A DNA stretch of 64,000 nucleotides from Elusimicrobiota bacterium (lineage in GTDB: Bacteria > Elusimicrobiota > Elusimicrobia > UBA1565 > UBA9628): contig JACPFR010000021.1 of the NCBI GenBank assembly GCA_016182905.1, positions 62,001 to 126,000 on the forward strand. Direction: 5' to 3'. Of this stretch, positions 17,576 through 26,249 are shown in pieces. Numbering within the stretch: position 1 is the stretch's first letter; every line of letters begins with the position of its first letter. The notes below the pieces were generated by a model, which saw only the letters and a program-made list of their open reading frames with translations, was not told the origin of the DNA and made no database searches. The position numbers and the translations under genes are program-made.

Positions 17576-17955
17576 TCGCGCAGATCCTCGTCGCCGACGA
17601 CAATCCGGACATCACCGGGCTCCTGGACGACTATCTCTCGAGCAAGGGCAACCGCGTGATCGTCGTCAACGACGGCTATCAGCTCGCGCAGAAAGCCGGC
17701 GAGCACCGGCCGCACCTGATCCTCACCGACATCCAGATGCCCGGCGCCTACGGCTCGTCGGCGTACCAGGTCCTGCAGAAGGACGAGGCCACGAAGCACA
17801 TCCCCGTGATCTTTATGTCGGCGCATCCGCTCGCGAAGCTCGCCAAGCTCCTGCCCAACGACCCGAAGACCCGCTTCGTCCAGAAGCCGGTGAACCTCGA
17901 GACGCTTTACGAGCTCATCAAGGAGCTGCTGCCCCTGGGAGGGTATTGCCCGTGA
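17572..17955 (+). CDS. Single-domain response regulator (receiver)
   Basis: 127 aa. A stand-alone receiver domain with the acidic pocket (VADDNPD, residues 8-10), phospho-acceptor Asp in [10 protein letters not shown] and the conserved Lys in FVQKPVN, so it should be phosphorylatable. There is no output domain; it may act like CheY/Spo0F-type stand-alone regulators or deliver phosphate to a partner. The ATG overlaps the glyA stop (ATGA) and its own stop overlaps mtnP (GTGA), an unusual place for a signalling gene between two metabolic enzymes. Confidence 0.9.
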   Translation: MIAQILVADDNPDITGLLDDYLSSKGNRVIVVNDGYQLAQKAGEHRPHLILTDIQMPGAYGSSAYQVLQKDEATKHIPVIFMSAHPLAKLAKLLPNDPKTRFVQKPVNLETLYELIKELLPLGGYCP

Positions 17956-18824
17956 AGAAGACGAAGAACTCCGCGAAAGTCGGCGTCATCGGGGGCAGCG
18001 GCCTCTACTCCTCCGACGCCATCAAGAGCCCGCGGGAGCTGCGCCTCAAGACCCCTTTCGGCGCCCACTCCGGACCCATCACCCTGGGCGACCTCGACGG
18101 CATACCCTGCGCCTTCCTCCCCCGCCACGGCAAGGGCCACGTCGTCACCCCGACCGAGATCAACCAGCGCGCCAACATGTGGGCGCTGAAATCCCTCGGC
18201 GTCGAGCGCGTGCTCGCGTTCAGCGCGGTCGGCTCGCTCAAGGAAGAGCTTCCGCCCCGCACCTTCGTGTTCCCCGACCAGCTGGTGGACCGGACCAAGG
18301 ACCGGGTCCAGACGTTCTTCGGCAACGGATTGGTCGCCCACATCGCGCTGAACCCGCCCTTCGCGCCCGAGCAGAACCGCATCGTCTTCGACTGCGCCAA
18401 GGAGCTCGGCATCAAGTCCGTGCTCGGCGGCACCTACTGCTGCATGGAGGGCCCGGCGTTCTCCACGAAGGCCGAGAGCGAGATGCACCGCTCCTTCGGC
18501 TGGTCCCTCATCGGGATGACCGCCGCCACCGAGGCCAAGCTCGCGCGCGAGGCCGAGCTCGTCTACTCTCAGGTCGCGATGGTCACCGATTACGACTGCT
18601 GGAAGGAGGGCGAGGAGGTCCACACCGAGATGGTCGTGGCCAACCTCCACGCGAACTCGGCCAACGCCCAGAAGCTGATGCGCCTGGCCGTGCCCCGCAT
18701 CGCCGCGGCTCCGCTCGAGCCCGCTTTCTCGCAGGCGCTGAAGGGGGCGCTGTTCACCGCCCCCGAGGCGCGGAACAAGGCCACCCTCAAGAAGCTCGAC
18801 CTCCTGGTCAGGAAGTACCTCTGA
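17952..18824 (+). CDS. mtnP: S-methyl-5'-thioadenosine phosphorylase
   Basis: 290 aa. Purine-nucleoside-phosphorylase family 2 enzyme that splits methylthioadenosine to adenine and methylthioribose-1-phosphate in methionine salvage and polyamine metabolism. VGVIGGSGLYSS, FLPRHGKGHVVTPTEINQRA, CMEGPAFSTKAE and VTDYDCW are present. The final motif, with Asp-Tyr-Asp, favours adenine-type substrates over guanosine. GTG 17952 is chosen because GGGAGG lies 8 nt upstream and the codon overlaps the previous stop. It is followed directly by cdd. Confidence 0.9.
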   Translation: MKKTKNSAKVGVIGGSGLYSSDAIKSPRELRLKTPFGAHSGPITLGDLDGIPCAFLPRHGKGHVVTPTEINQRANMWALKSLGVERVLAFSAVGSLKEELPPRTFVFPDQLVDRTKDRVQTFFGNGLVAHIALNPPFAPEQNRIVFDCAKELGIKSVLGGTYCCMEGPAFSTKAESEMHRSFGWSLIGMTAATEAKLAREAELVYSQVAMVTDYDCWKEGEEVHTEMVVANLHANSANAQKLMRLAVPRIAAAPLEPAFSQALKGALFTAPEARNKATLKKLDLLVRKYL

Positions 18825-19306
18825 TGGCGAAGAACCCGAAGCGCTCCGTCGAACGCCTCATCGAGACGGCCGTGCAGGCGCAGAAGCGCGCCTACTGCCC
18901 CTACTCGCGCTATCCCGTCGGCGCCGCCGTCATGACCGCCGGCGGCCGGGTGTTCCCCGGCTGCAACGTCGAGAACGCGAGCTACGGCCTGGCCATGTGC
19001 GCCGAGCGCGCCGCGATCTACCACGCGGTGGCGAGTGGCTTCGACTCCATCGTCGCCGTGGCCGTCGTCGGCGCCGCCGCCAAGCCCTGCGGCGCCTGCC
19101 GCCAGGTCATGCACGAGTTCAGCGACAAGGACACCGCGATCCACCTCGTCGACCTGAACCCCACCACCGGCCGCCGCAAGATCGTCAAGACGACCGTCTA
19201 CAAGCTGCTGCCGCTCGCCTTCGACCCGCTCGCCTCGGGGCTGCTGCCCAAGAATCCGCGCAACCTGCTGCGGCGCAAGACGGCGAAGACCAAGAAAAGG
19301 AAATAA
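18824..19306 (+). CDS. cdd: Cytidine deaminase
   Basis: 160 aa, small zinc cytidine deaminase. The first zinc ligand and catalytic Glu are in CAERAAIYHA and the two other Cys ligands in PCGACRQ; YCPYSRYPVGAAV is the substrate-binding start. It converts (deoxy)cytidine to (deoxy)uridine in pyrimidine salvage. The C-terminus carries an extra, strongly basic tail (RRKTAKTKKRK) that is not part of the family fold. The start shares one base with the mtnP stop. Confidence 0.94.
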   Translation: MAKNPKRSVERLIETAVQAQKRAYCPYSRYPVGAAVMTAGGRVFPGCNVENASYGLAMCAERAAIYHAVASGFDSIVAVAVVGAAAKPCGACRQVMHEFSDKDTAIHLVDLNPTTGRRKIVKTTVYKLLPLAFDPLASGLLPKNPRNLLRRKTAKTKKRK

Positions 19307-19308
19307 CC

Positions 19309-19704
19309 ATGGACGCCTCTCCTATAAAAGTAATTGCTGACTGGATGAAGACCGCCGACCTCGCCGAGGTCGTCTACCGCAAGAACGGGACGGGCTTCTC
19401 CCTGACCGCCCTCGGCGCGGGCGATCATCCGGCCATCGCCGCCCCCGCGATGCCCGCCGGCCGCTTCGTCTCCGTCGCGAGCGACGGCGTCGGCGTCTTC
19501 CAGTGGAACGAGCCGGGCAAGGCGCGCAAGACCGAGGAAGGGTCCGAGGTCGCCGCCGGCGACGCCGTCGGCGTGATCGTGACCGGCTCCGGCGCGTTCA
19601 AGCCCGTCGTCTCCACGCACGCCGGCCGCGTGGCCAAGATCTTCATCGACGCGGGCCAGGCCGTGGAGTACGGCCAGCCGCTGCTCCTCCTCGAGATCCG
19701 CTAG
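19309..19704 (+). CDS. Biotin carboxyl carrier-like protein lacking the biotinyl lysine
   Basis: 131 aa, laid out like bacterial AccB: an N-terminal segment, a variable linker and a C-terminal biotinyl/lipoyl-type domain. In the C-terminal part, GSEVAAGDAVGVIV aligns with the strand before the biotinylation hairpin and HAGRVAKIFIDAGQAVEYGQ with the strand after it. Where AccB has EAMKM, this protein has TGSGA, so there is no lysine to biotinylate. It has an AAGGA ribosome-binding site 7 nt upstream and lies two genes before accC. It may be a regulatory subunit like the plant BADC proteins, or a carrier fold used otherwise. Confidence 0.75.
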   Translation: MDASPIKVIADWMKTADLAEVVYRKNGTGFSLTALGAGDHPAIAAPAMPAGRFVSVASDGVGVFQWNEPGKARKTEEGSEVAAGDAVGVIVTGSGAFKPVVSTHAGRVAKIFIDAGQAVEYGQPLLLLEIR

Positions 19705-21102
19705 ATGCCGCAAGCCGCGATCTTGTGCGCTCAGTGCGGGGCCGCCTCGGCGGCCCCGCACTCGCAGTGTGCCAAGTGCGGCGGCAAGAACGTGCGCGTC
19801 TGCGGAGGCTGCGGCCTCCAGAACTCGCTCACCAAGAACTACTGCGACAAGTGCGGCAACCCGATCTCGGAGCTCGGTCCGGCCGTGGCACCCCCGCCCC
19901 CGACGGCCGTTCCGGGCGCGCCGAAGAGCGACATCCCGGCGACGGTCGTCAAGCACATCGTCCCGAAGGACGCGCCCCCCAAGGAGGCCCCCAAGGGGCC
20001 CGCCAAGAAGGAGCCTCCGCCCGCGGCGCTCCCCCCCGCCAAGACGAAGGCGGTCGAGCCCGGCGCCCCGAACGCCGCCCCGGCGAACGCGCCGCTGCCC
20101 GTCGCCGGCCGCAAGGTCGCCGACCCCTTCGCCGCGAACGAGGTCTCCAACGATCCCTGGGCCCCCGTCGCCCCGCCGCAGCCGGAGTTCATCCCCGGCC
20201 CGCCGCGCTGGATCGGGACGCTGCGCCGCGTCGTCACCACGACCTTCGCCACCTTCGCCGTCGTCGCCGCGCTCGTCGCCGTCTGGTACTGGACCGAGAA
20301 CAACAAGCCCGAGAACGCCTCGCGCCGGGCCGCCATCCAATACCTCGACGTCCTGAAGGCGAAGGACTACCCCGCGGCGTATTCCATGTTCTCGGACTCC
20401 GCCCGCAAATACTGCACGCTCGAGGAGTTCATCGCCTCCCGCGACACCTCGACCTGGACCTGGTCCAACCTGCGCATCGACCACATCGAGCCGGGCGCCG
20501 TGCTCTACGCCTACGAGCTCGAGGTCGCGGGCGCGCCCCCGCGCACCGACCGCGTCCTGTTCTTCGAGGAGAACAAGAGGTGGGTGCGCCCCTACAGCTG
20601 GGTGCTGATGCAGAAGGTCGAGGAGGCCTTCGAGAAGAACAACGCGGACCTGAGCCTCGTGCTCGCCCAGGCCGCGGCGACGGTCAATCCCCGCGACCCG
20701 ATGGCCCGCGGCTACCTCTGCGAGGCCGCCTACTACCGCAAGGCGCCGGCGGACACCGAGCGTCAGTGCCTGACGGCCATCGAGCTCTCCCACGTGTATC
20801 CCTCGAACCTCTCGCTGAAGAGCCTCTACCACCTGCACGCGATCCTCGCCGACACCTACAAGAACGCGCTCCATAAGCCGGACCTCGCCCTCGACCAGTT
20901 CGCGCAGATGCTGGCGTTCCCCAGCATCTCGCCCGCCGACCAGTGCGAGATCCTGCTCGCGCGCTCCGAGGCATACATCACTCTCAGCCGGCCCGGCGAG
21001 GCCCTGGCCGACGCCAACCGCGCCGCCCAGCTCTGCGTGCGTCCCCAGGACCTCGCCTACATCGAGGACATCCGCCGCAAGCTCAACGCGCCCAGTCAAT
21101 GA
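19705..21102 (+). CDS. Zinc-ribbon, membrane-anchored, helical-repeat protein
   Basis: 465 aa of unknown function. Residues 1-52 hold paired zinc-ribbon motifs (CAQCG, CAKCGG, CGGCG, CDKCG). A Pro/Ala/Lys-rich linker (about 58-165) leads to a transmembrane helix (about 177-194, FATFAVVAALVAVWYW). The part beyond contains an NTF2-like domain (AIQYLDVLKAKDYPAAYSMF onward) and C-terminal TPR-like helices. Presumably the zinc ribbons are cytoplasmic and the repeats external. The gene starts immediately after the previous stop (no gap) and precedes accC by 10 nt. Nothing shows a direct role in fatty-acid synthesis. Confidence 0.7.
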   Translation: MPQAAILCAQCGAASAAPHSQCAKCGGKNVRVCGGCGLQNSLTKNYCDKCGNPISELGPAVAPPPPTAVPGAPKSDIPATVVKHIVPKDAPPKEAPKGPAKKEPPPAALPPAKTKAVEPGAPNAAPANAPLPVAGRKVADPFAANEVSNDPWAPVAPPQPEFIPGPPRWIGTLRRVVTTTFATFAVVAALVAVWYWTENNKPENASRRAAIQYLDVLKAKDYPAAYSMFSDSARKYCTLEEFIASRDTSTWTWSNLRIDHIEPGAVLYAYELEVAGAPPRTDRVLFFEENKRWVRPYSWVLMQKVEEAFEKNNADLSLVLAQAAATVNPRDPMARGYLCEAAYYRKAPADTERQCLTAIELSHVYPSNLSLKSLYHLHAILADTYKNALHKPDLALDQFAQMLAFPSISPADQCEILLARSEAYITLSRPGEALADANRAAQLCVRPQDLAYIEDIRRKLNAPSQ

Positions 21103-21112
21103 GGAAGACGAC

Positions 21113-22474
21113 ATGTTCAAGAAGATCCTGATCGCCAACCGCTCCGAGATCGCCGTGCGCGTGATCCGCGCCGCGCGAGAGCTCGGGGTCAAGACCGTCG
21201 CCGTCTATTCCGAGGCCGACCGCGAGTCGCGCCACATCGCGATGGCCGACGAGGCCGTCTGCATCGGGCCCGGCCCCTCGAAGCTCTCCTACCTCGACCA
21301 GGAGGCCGTGCTGTCGGCGGCCAAGAACACCGGCGCCGACGCCATTCATCCGGGGTACGGATTCCTTTCTGAAAACGCCGACTTCTCCGAGCTGTGCGCC
21401 AAGCGCGGCATCACCTTCATCGGTCCGCCGCCCTCCGCGAGCCGCAAGCTCGGCTTCAAGAGCGCGGGCAAGGCCGTCGCGGCCCTGGCCAACGTCCCGG
21501 TCGTGCCCGGCACCGAGGGCGACATCACCACCGACGTCTCCAAGGAAGTAGAGGCGATCGGCTACCCCGTCCTCATCAAGGCGTCCGCCGGCGGCGGCGG
21601 CAAGGGGATGCGCATCGTCCGCTCCGCCGCCGAGCTCAAGCCCCAGCTCGAGGCGGCCGCGACCGAGGCCAAGGCGGCCTTCGGCGACGGCTCGGTGTTC
21701 ATCGAGAAGCTGCTGGAGCGCCCTCGACACGTCGAGATACAGATCATCGCGGACAACCACGGCAACGTGGTGGCCTTCCCCGAGCGCGACTGCACCGTCC
21801 AGCGCCGCCACCAGAAGCTCGTCGAGGAATCCCCCTCCCCCGCGCTGACGCCGGCCGTCCGCAAGGACATGCAGGCGGCGGCCATCCGCCTCGCCAAGGC
21901 CGCGGGCTACCAGAACGTCGGCACCGTCGAGTTCCTCTTCCAGGACGGCAAGTTCTACTTCATCGAGGTCAACGCGCGCCTGCAGGTCGAGCACCCGGTG
22001 ACCGAGGCCGTCGCGGGCGTCGACCTGATGGAGCTGATGATCCGCGTCGCCGCCGGCGAGAAGCTCCCCTTCGGCCAGGAGCGCGCCAGCGAGATCCGCT
22101 GCCACGCCATCGAGCACCGCATCAACGCCGAGGATCCCGACAACAACTTCATGCCCTGCCCGGGGAAGATCGAGAGCATCGAATTTCCAGGCGGCGCCGG
22201 GGTACGGGTCGACACTTACGTCTACGCCGGCTACACGATCCCGAGCTACTACGACAGCATGATCGCCAAACTCATCATCTCGGCGGGCGACCGGCCCGCC
22301 GCGCTGAGGCGCTCCCTGCGGGCGCTCGGCGAGCTCAAGATCACCGGCGTCAAGACGACCGCCGGCATGCACGCGAAGGTCGTCGCCCATCCCGTGTTCA
22401 TGAGCGGCGACTTCGACACGCACTTCATCGACAAGACCGGCCTGCTCGACACAAAGGAGCCCGCCCATGTCTGA
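21113..22474 (+). CDS. accC: Biotin carboxylase subunit of acetyl-CoA carboxylase
   Basis: 453 aa. ATP-grasp enzyme that carboxylates the biotin of the carrier protein. FKKILIANRSEIAVRVIRAA, HPGYGFLSENADF, KASAGGGGKGMRIV and the active-site FIEVNARLQVEHPVTE are all present, as is the C-terminal biotin-carboxylase domain. There is no fused BCCP, so it needs a separate carrier, and the nearby BCCP-like protein lacks the biotin lysine. The family could also serve another acyl-CoA carboxylase. Its 3' end overlaps gmhA by 8 nt. Confidence 0.95.
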   Translation: MFKKILIANRSEIAVRVIRAARELGVKTVAVYSEADRESRHIAMADEAVCIGPGPSKLSYLDQEAVLSAAKNTGADAIHPGYGFLSENADFSELCAKRGITFIGPPPSASRKLGFKSAGKAVAALANVPVVPGTEGDITTDVSKEVEAIGYPVLIKASAGGGGKGMRIVRSAAELKPQLEAAATEAKAAFGDGSVFIEKLLERPRHVEIQIIADNHGNVVAFPERDCTVQRRHQKLVEESPSPALTPAVRKDMQAAAIRLAKAAGYQNVGTVEFLFQDGKFYFIEVNARLQVEHPVTEAVAGVDLMELMIRVAAGEKLPFGQERASEIRCHAIEHRINAEDPDNNFMPCPGKIESIEFPGGAGVRVDTYVYAGYTIPSYYDSMIAKLIISAGDRPAALRRSLRALGELKITGVKTTAGMHAKVVAHPVFMSGDFDTHFIDKTGLLDTKEPAHV

Positions 22475-23063
22475 GTTCAAGAAGACCATCGAGTCTCAGC
22501 TCAAGGACTCCGCCAAGGTCCTGACAGCGACGAGCAAGCTTTCACCCATCATCAATGCAGCCGCCGAAGATCTTCTCCGCGCCTACCGGAACGGCGGCAA
22601 GCTGCTCTCCTTCGGCAACGGCGGCTCCTCGTGCGACGCCATCAATTTCGCCGACGAGCTCACCGGGCGCTACCGGCGCAACCGCCCGGGCCTGCCCGCG
22701 GTCGCCCTCTCGGCCAACACGAGCGACCTGACCTCGATCGCCAACGACTTCGGCTTCGAATACGTCTTCGAGCGGCCTCTGCGCGCGCTCGGCCGCCCCG
22801 GAGACGTCGCCGTCGCGATCTCGACGTCGGGCAACTCCAAGAACGTGCTGAAGGCCGCCGCCGCCGCGCGCGAGCTCGGAATGACGGTCATCGGCCTCAC
22901 CGGCCGCTCCGGCGGCAAGCTCAAGGACCTGTGCGACCACTGCGTGCGCGTGCCGTCCGACTCGACGGCTCGCATCCAGGAGGCGCACATCACGGTCATC
23001 CAGATCTGGTGCGGGATCCTCGAGGACGAGCTGTTCCCGAACGCTCCCCTCGCCCACGGCTGA
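22467..23063 (+). CDS. gmhA: Phosphoheptose isomerase
   Basis: 198 aa SIS-fold enzyme converting sedoheptulose-7-phosphate to D-glycero-D-manno-heptose-7-phosphate, the first step of LPS inner-core heptose synthesis. LLSFGNGGSSCDAINFADEL, the Ser-rich loop AISTSGNSKNVL and the C-terminal QEAHITVIQIWCGILE are typical of GmhA. It overlaps accC by 8 nt and shares a base with the next gene, the heptose-1-phosphate adenylyltransferase. This pair is the best evidence in the window for an LPS-bearing outer membrane. Confidence 0.93.
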   Translation: MSEFKKTIESQLKDSAKVLTATSKLSPIINAAAEDLLRAYRNGGKLLSFGNGGSSCDAINFADELTGRYRRNRPGLPAVALSANTSDLTSIANDFGFEYVFERPLRALGRPGDVAVAISTSGNSKNVLKAAAAARELGMTVIGLTGRSGGKLKDLCDHCVRVPSDSTARIQEAHITVIQIWCGILEDELFPNAPLAHG

Positions 23064-23536
23064 TGGCCTCCTCCTCGAAGATCATCCCGCTCAAGAAGCT
23101 CGCGACCTTGCGCGAGCTTTGGCGCTGGGAAGGCCGCGCCGTCGTCTTCACCAACGGGGTCTTCGACATCCTGCACGCCGGCCACGTGAAGGTCCTCGAG
23201 AAGGCGAAGGCGCAGGGCGACCTGCTCGTCGTCGGCGTCAACTCCGACTCCTCCGTACGGCGGCTGGAAAAAGCCCCGGGGCGTCCCTTCAATAAATGGC
23301 GCGACCGCGCCGAGGTCATCGCCGCCCTCGGCTGCGTCGACGCCGTCGTCAAGTTCGACGAGCCGACCCCCGAGAAGCTCATGGCCCGCCTCAAGCCCGA
23401 CGTCCAGGTGAAGGGCGGCGACTACAAGCCCTCCGACCTGCCCGAGGCCAGACACGCCGGCAAGGTCGTGATCGTGGCCCTGAAGAGGGGCTACTCGACC
23501 ACGGGCCTCATCAAGCGGCTTCAAGGCAGGCGCTAG
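23063..23536 (+). CDS. rfaE2: Heptose-1-phosphate adenylyltransferase (RfaE domain II)
   Basis: 157 aa. Matches the C-terminal nucleotidyltransferase half of HldE: VFTNGVFDILHAGH contains the HxGH motif, and VKGGDYKPSDLPEA and KRGYSTTGLIKR are specific to this branch. It activates heptose-1-phosphate to ADP- or GDP-heptose. The kinase half (domain I) is absent, so it is encoded elsewhere as a separate protein. It ends the long plus operon; its last 26 nt overlap the end of the convergent TPR gene. Confidence 0.92.
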   Translation: MASSSKIIPLKKLATLRELWRWEGRAVVFTNGVFDILHAGHVKVLEKAKAQGDLLVVGVNSDSSVRRLEKAPGRPFNKWRDRAEVIAALGCVDAVVKFDEPTPEKLMARLKPDVQVKGGDYKPSDLPEARHAGKVVIVALKRGYSTTGLIKRLQGRR

Positions 23537-24281
23537 CTCCCCCTCCGAGAATATCCCAGCCGCGCTGGAGCAGGGCGTCGTCCGGATGCAGCCCGCGCGC
23601 CTTGCGAACGACCTCGGCGGCGGTCCGCCGCATGCCTTTGAGGTCCAGGGTCATGGCCAGGTTGTAGTACGCGAGCGGGTTGCGCGGATTGAGGCGCAGC
23701 GCGGCCATGAAGCGGGCGACGGCCTCGTCCAGGCGTCCCGCCCCGCACAGCGCGGTACCGAGGTCGTTCTCGAGCGCGAAGGAGCGTCCGAGCTCCATGG
23801 CCCGCCGCAGCGAGTCGTCGGCCAAGTCGTAGCCGGCGGCGCGCCAGGCCTGATGCCACGCCTCGCCGTCCTTCGGATCGATGGCGACGGCGAGGAACGC
23901 CTCCCGCTTCGCCCGTTCGCGGTCGGGCTCGGCGCCGCGCCCGATCGCGAGCGACATCGCGCGATGTCCGTCGGCGCGCTCCGGCCCGTAGCGCAGCGCC
24001 GAGGCCGCGGACGCGCGGGCCAGATCGTAATAGCTCCGGCATTCCAGCCCGGCGGCCTCGCGGCGGAAGCCCCAATAGGCGTAGGTCTCCGACAGACCGG
24101 CGAGAGCGGGGGCCGAGCGCGGCTCGGCCTTCAGGATGACCCGGTAGCGCGCGGCGGCGCCCGCGTAGCCTTCGACGTCGAAACGCCGCATGAGCCGGCC
24201 GGCATGGCGGAGAGATTCGTCGAGGCGGAGCGGCGGGGCGCCCGGGGCCGCTCTCGGCGGGAGGACGGTCGGCATGGTCAT
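23511..24281 (-). CDS. TPR protein coupled to the receiver-PilB gene
   Basis: 256 aa. Helical repeats of TPR type cover most of the protein, clearest in ALENDLGTALCGAGRLDEAV and NPRNPLAYYNLAMTLDLKGM. No signal peptide or membrane segment, so probably cytoplasmic. The ATG at 24281 overlaps the TGA of the upstream ATPase gene (ATGA), which fixes the start and suggests equal production of both. Its job may be to organise the pilus or secretion ATPase. The 3' end overlaps the convergent rfaE2. Confidence 0.75.
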   Translation of the reverse strand: MTMPTVLPPRAAPGAPPLRLDESLRHAGRLMRRFDVEGYAGAAARYRVILKAEPRSAPALAGLSETYAYWGFRREAAGLECRSYYDLARASAASALRYGPERADGHRAMSLAIGRGAEPDRERAKREAFLAVAIDPKDGEAWHQAWRAAGYDLADDSLRRAMELGRSFALENDLGTALCGAGRLDEAVARFMAALRLNPRNPLAYYNLAMTLDLKGMRRTAAEVVRKARGLHPDDALLQRGWDILGGGASACLEAA

Positions 24282-26092
24282 TCCGATAGGACGATCTTGA
24301 GGGCTTCGCTCAGGGAGGTCTCCCCGGAGGCGGCCATCTTCAGCGCGGATCGGCGCAGGCTCGACATCCCTTCCTGCGCGGCGAGCTCGGCCATCGCCTC
24401 GCCGTCGTTCGACGACAGGATCAGGTGGCGCATGGCGGAGGTGCCGATGGGCATGACCTCGAAGATGGGCCGGCGTCCCGCGTAGCCGGTCTGCCCGCAG
24501 TCGGCGCAGCCGACGCCGCGGTAGATCTCCGTCATGGACGCGAGCTCCGCCTCGGCGAGGATCCGTTTCTCCGCGTCGGAGAGAGGCACCTGGAGCTTGC
24601 ATCTCGGGCACAGCAGCTTGAGCAGCCGAAGGGCGATCACCATCCGGAGGCTCGCCGCCGCCAGATACGGCTTGATCCCCATCTGCGTCAGGCGCATGAT
24701 GGCCGAGGGGGCGCTGTTGGTGTGCAGGGTGGAGAGGACGAGGTGCCCCGTGATCGAGGCCTTCACGGCGATCTCCGCGGTCTCCAGGTCCCGGATCTCC
24801 CCGATGAGCATGATGTCGGGATCCTGGCGGAGGAGGGAGCGCAGCACCGCCTCGAAGGTCAGCCCGATCGCCGGCTTGACGTGGACCTGGGTGATCCCCG
24901 GAACCAGATACTCGACCGGGTCCTCGGCGGTCATGATGTTGACGTCCGGCTTGTTCAGCATGGCGATCATGGAGTAGAGCGTGGTCGTCTTACCGCTGCC
25001 CGTCGGTCCGGTGACCAGGATCAGGCCGTTCTGGGACTGGACGGCCTTCTCGACGCACTCCAAGTCCCGTGGATTGAAGCCGATCTCCGACAGGGCGGTC
25101 TTCTGGCCGGTGCCCAGGACGCGCATCACGATCTTCTCGCCGTGCATGCTGGGCAGGATGCTGACCCGGAACTCGATCTTCCGTCCCTGCGCCGTCATCC
25201 GGAACTGGCCGTCCTGCGGCCGGCGCCGCTCCGTGATGACCAGATTCGAGATGATCTTGATGCGCGCGGTCAGCCGCGCGCCGAGCGAAGAGGGAAAAGA
25301 GCAGAGGGGGTTGAGCGAGCCGTTGAGGCGCACGCGCACGGCGATCTCGTTCTCCTGCGGCTCGATGTGGATGTCGCTGGCGCCGAGATCGACGGCCCGC
25401 AGCAGGAGCCGGTTCACGTGATCGATCAACGACGAGTCCTGGGCCTGGATCTCCGGGCTGGACTCAGGATCCGCGTCGTCCGCATTCGCATCCTCGACGA
25501 GGACGCCTCCCGCCGCCTCCGGCTCTTCCTGGGCATCCCCGGCCGGACGGACCGCGGCCCCCGGTCTCGGGCCCAGGACGATCTCGTGCCGGCCGGCCTC
25601 CCCGGCGGGGGAGCGGCCCAGCAATCCCTGGACGGCCTCGAGCAGGCGATGGCTGGACACCGGCTTCTCCAGGAAGGCGGAGACGTACAGCGGAAGCTCC
25701 TTCATGAGGCCCCGTCTGCCCTTTCCAGCGAGCATGACGACCGGCACCTTCCTCAGATCGAAATCGCCGCGCAGCTGCAGAAGGAGCTCGTAGCCGTTCA
25801 ACAAGGGCAGGTCGAAGTCGAGCACCACGAGGTCGGGCTGCTCCGCGAGCGCCAGCCGCAGGCCCTCGGCGCCGTCGAGGGCTTCGATGACCTCGTGGCC
25901 GTTCTTCTCGAGCAGACGGCACACGACGCCCCGGTAATCCTTGTTGTCGTCGACCACCAGCACCTTCGGGAGTCTCGTCGCGGCGCCCTCGATGACGGGC
26001 GGAGCGTCCTCGGCGATCATGGAGTCGAGCTCCGCGAGCAGGAATTCCGCGCGGACCGGGCGGGCGCTGGGCATCGGGGGTTGAGGGGGCAT
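24278..26092 (-). CDS. Receiver domain fused to a PilB/GspE assembly ATPase
   Basis: 604 aa. Residues 42-160 are a full receiver domain: acidic pair Asp48/Asp49, phospho-acceptor Asp92 (VVLDFDLP) and Lys143. A Pro/Glu-rich linker (about 165-215) leads to a GspE/PilB-type ATPase with Walker A GPTGSGKT (362-369), Walker B IMLIGEIRD, His box and the C-terminal zinc-binding Cys pairs (495/498 and 529/532). The usual N-terminal GspE domain is replaced by the receiver. The enzyme should power type IV pilus extension or type II secretion under phosphorylation control. It heads a two-gene unit with a TPR protein. Confidence 0.9.
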   Translation of the reverse strand: MPPQPPMPSARPVRAEFLLAELDSMIAEDAPPVIEGAATRLPKVLVVDDNKDYRGVVCRLLEKNGHEVIEALDGAEGLRLALAEQPDLVVLDFDLPLLNGYELLLQLRGDFDLRKVPVVMLAGKGRRGLMKELPLYVSAFLEKPVSSHRLLEAVQGLLGRSPAGEAGRHEIVLGPRPGAAVRPAGDAQEEPEAAGGVLVEDANADDADPESSPEIQAQDSSLIDHVNRLLLRAVDLGASDIHIEPQENEIAVRVRLNGSLNPLCSFPSSLGARLTARIKIISNLVITERRRPQDGQFRMTAQGRKIEFRVSILPSMHGEKIVMRVLGTGQKTALSEIGFNPRDLECVEKAVQSQNGLILVTGPTGSGKTTTLYSMIAMLNKPDVNIMTAEDPVEYLVPGITQVHVKPAIGLTFEAVLRSLLRQDPDIMLIGEIRDLETAEIAVKASITGHLVLSTLHTNSAPSAIMRLTQMGIKPYLAAASLRMVIALRLLKLLCPRCKLQVPLSDAEKRILAEAELASMTEIYRGVGCADCGQTGYAGRRPIFEVMPIGTSAMRHLILSSNDGEAMAELAAQEGMSSLRRSALKMAASGETSLSEALKIVLSE

Positions 26093-26125
26093 ATGTTCGT
26101 GGCGGCGCGACGGATCCGCGACGAC

Positions 26126-26153
26126 AGTATAACCTCGGGCCTGCCGGCGTCAA
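26126..26153 (-). promoter_or_regulatory. Promoter of the receiver-PilB operon
   Basis: On the minus strand TTGACG (26153-26148) and TATACT (26131-26126) are 16 nt apart, a good sigma-70-type pair. Transcription would start near 26119, giving a leader of about 27 nt without an evident ribosome-binding site. Confidence 0.6.
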
Positions 26154-26197
26154 ATAGAGGGGCCGCAACTGATTTATGGCGGTACCGTGACGGAAAG

Positions 26198-26230
26198 GAA
26201 AAAGGGCCCCCGCCTCTCGGCGGGGGCCCT
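26198..26230 (-). terminator. Intrinsic terminator
   Basis: A perfect 12-bp stem (26203-26214 with 26219-26230, AGGGCCCCCGCC) closes a 4-nt loop and is followed on the minus strand by TTTTTCC. It lies just after the stop of the small exported protein and ends the gatB/NHL transcript. Confidence 0.9.
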
Positions 26231-26249
26231 CCGTCGGACGGCGGAGCGT

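Noticed and set aside
21113-22474. accC as the biotin carboxylase half of a pyruvate carboxylase
   Set aside because: Pyruvate carboxylase subunit A is close, but no carboxyltransferase (subunit B) gene is nearby and the upstream BCCP-like protein has the AccB layout; acetyl-CoA carboxylase is the simpler reading.
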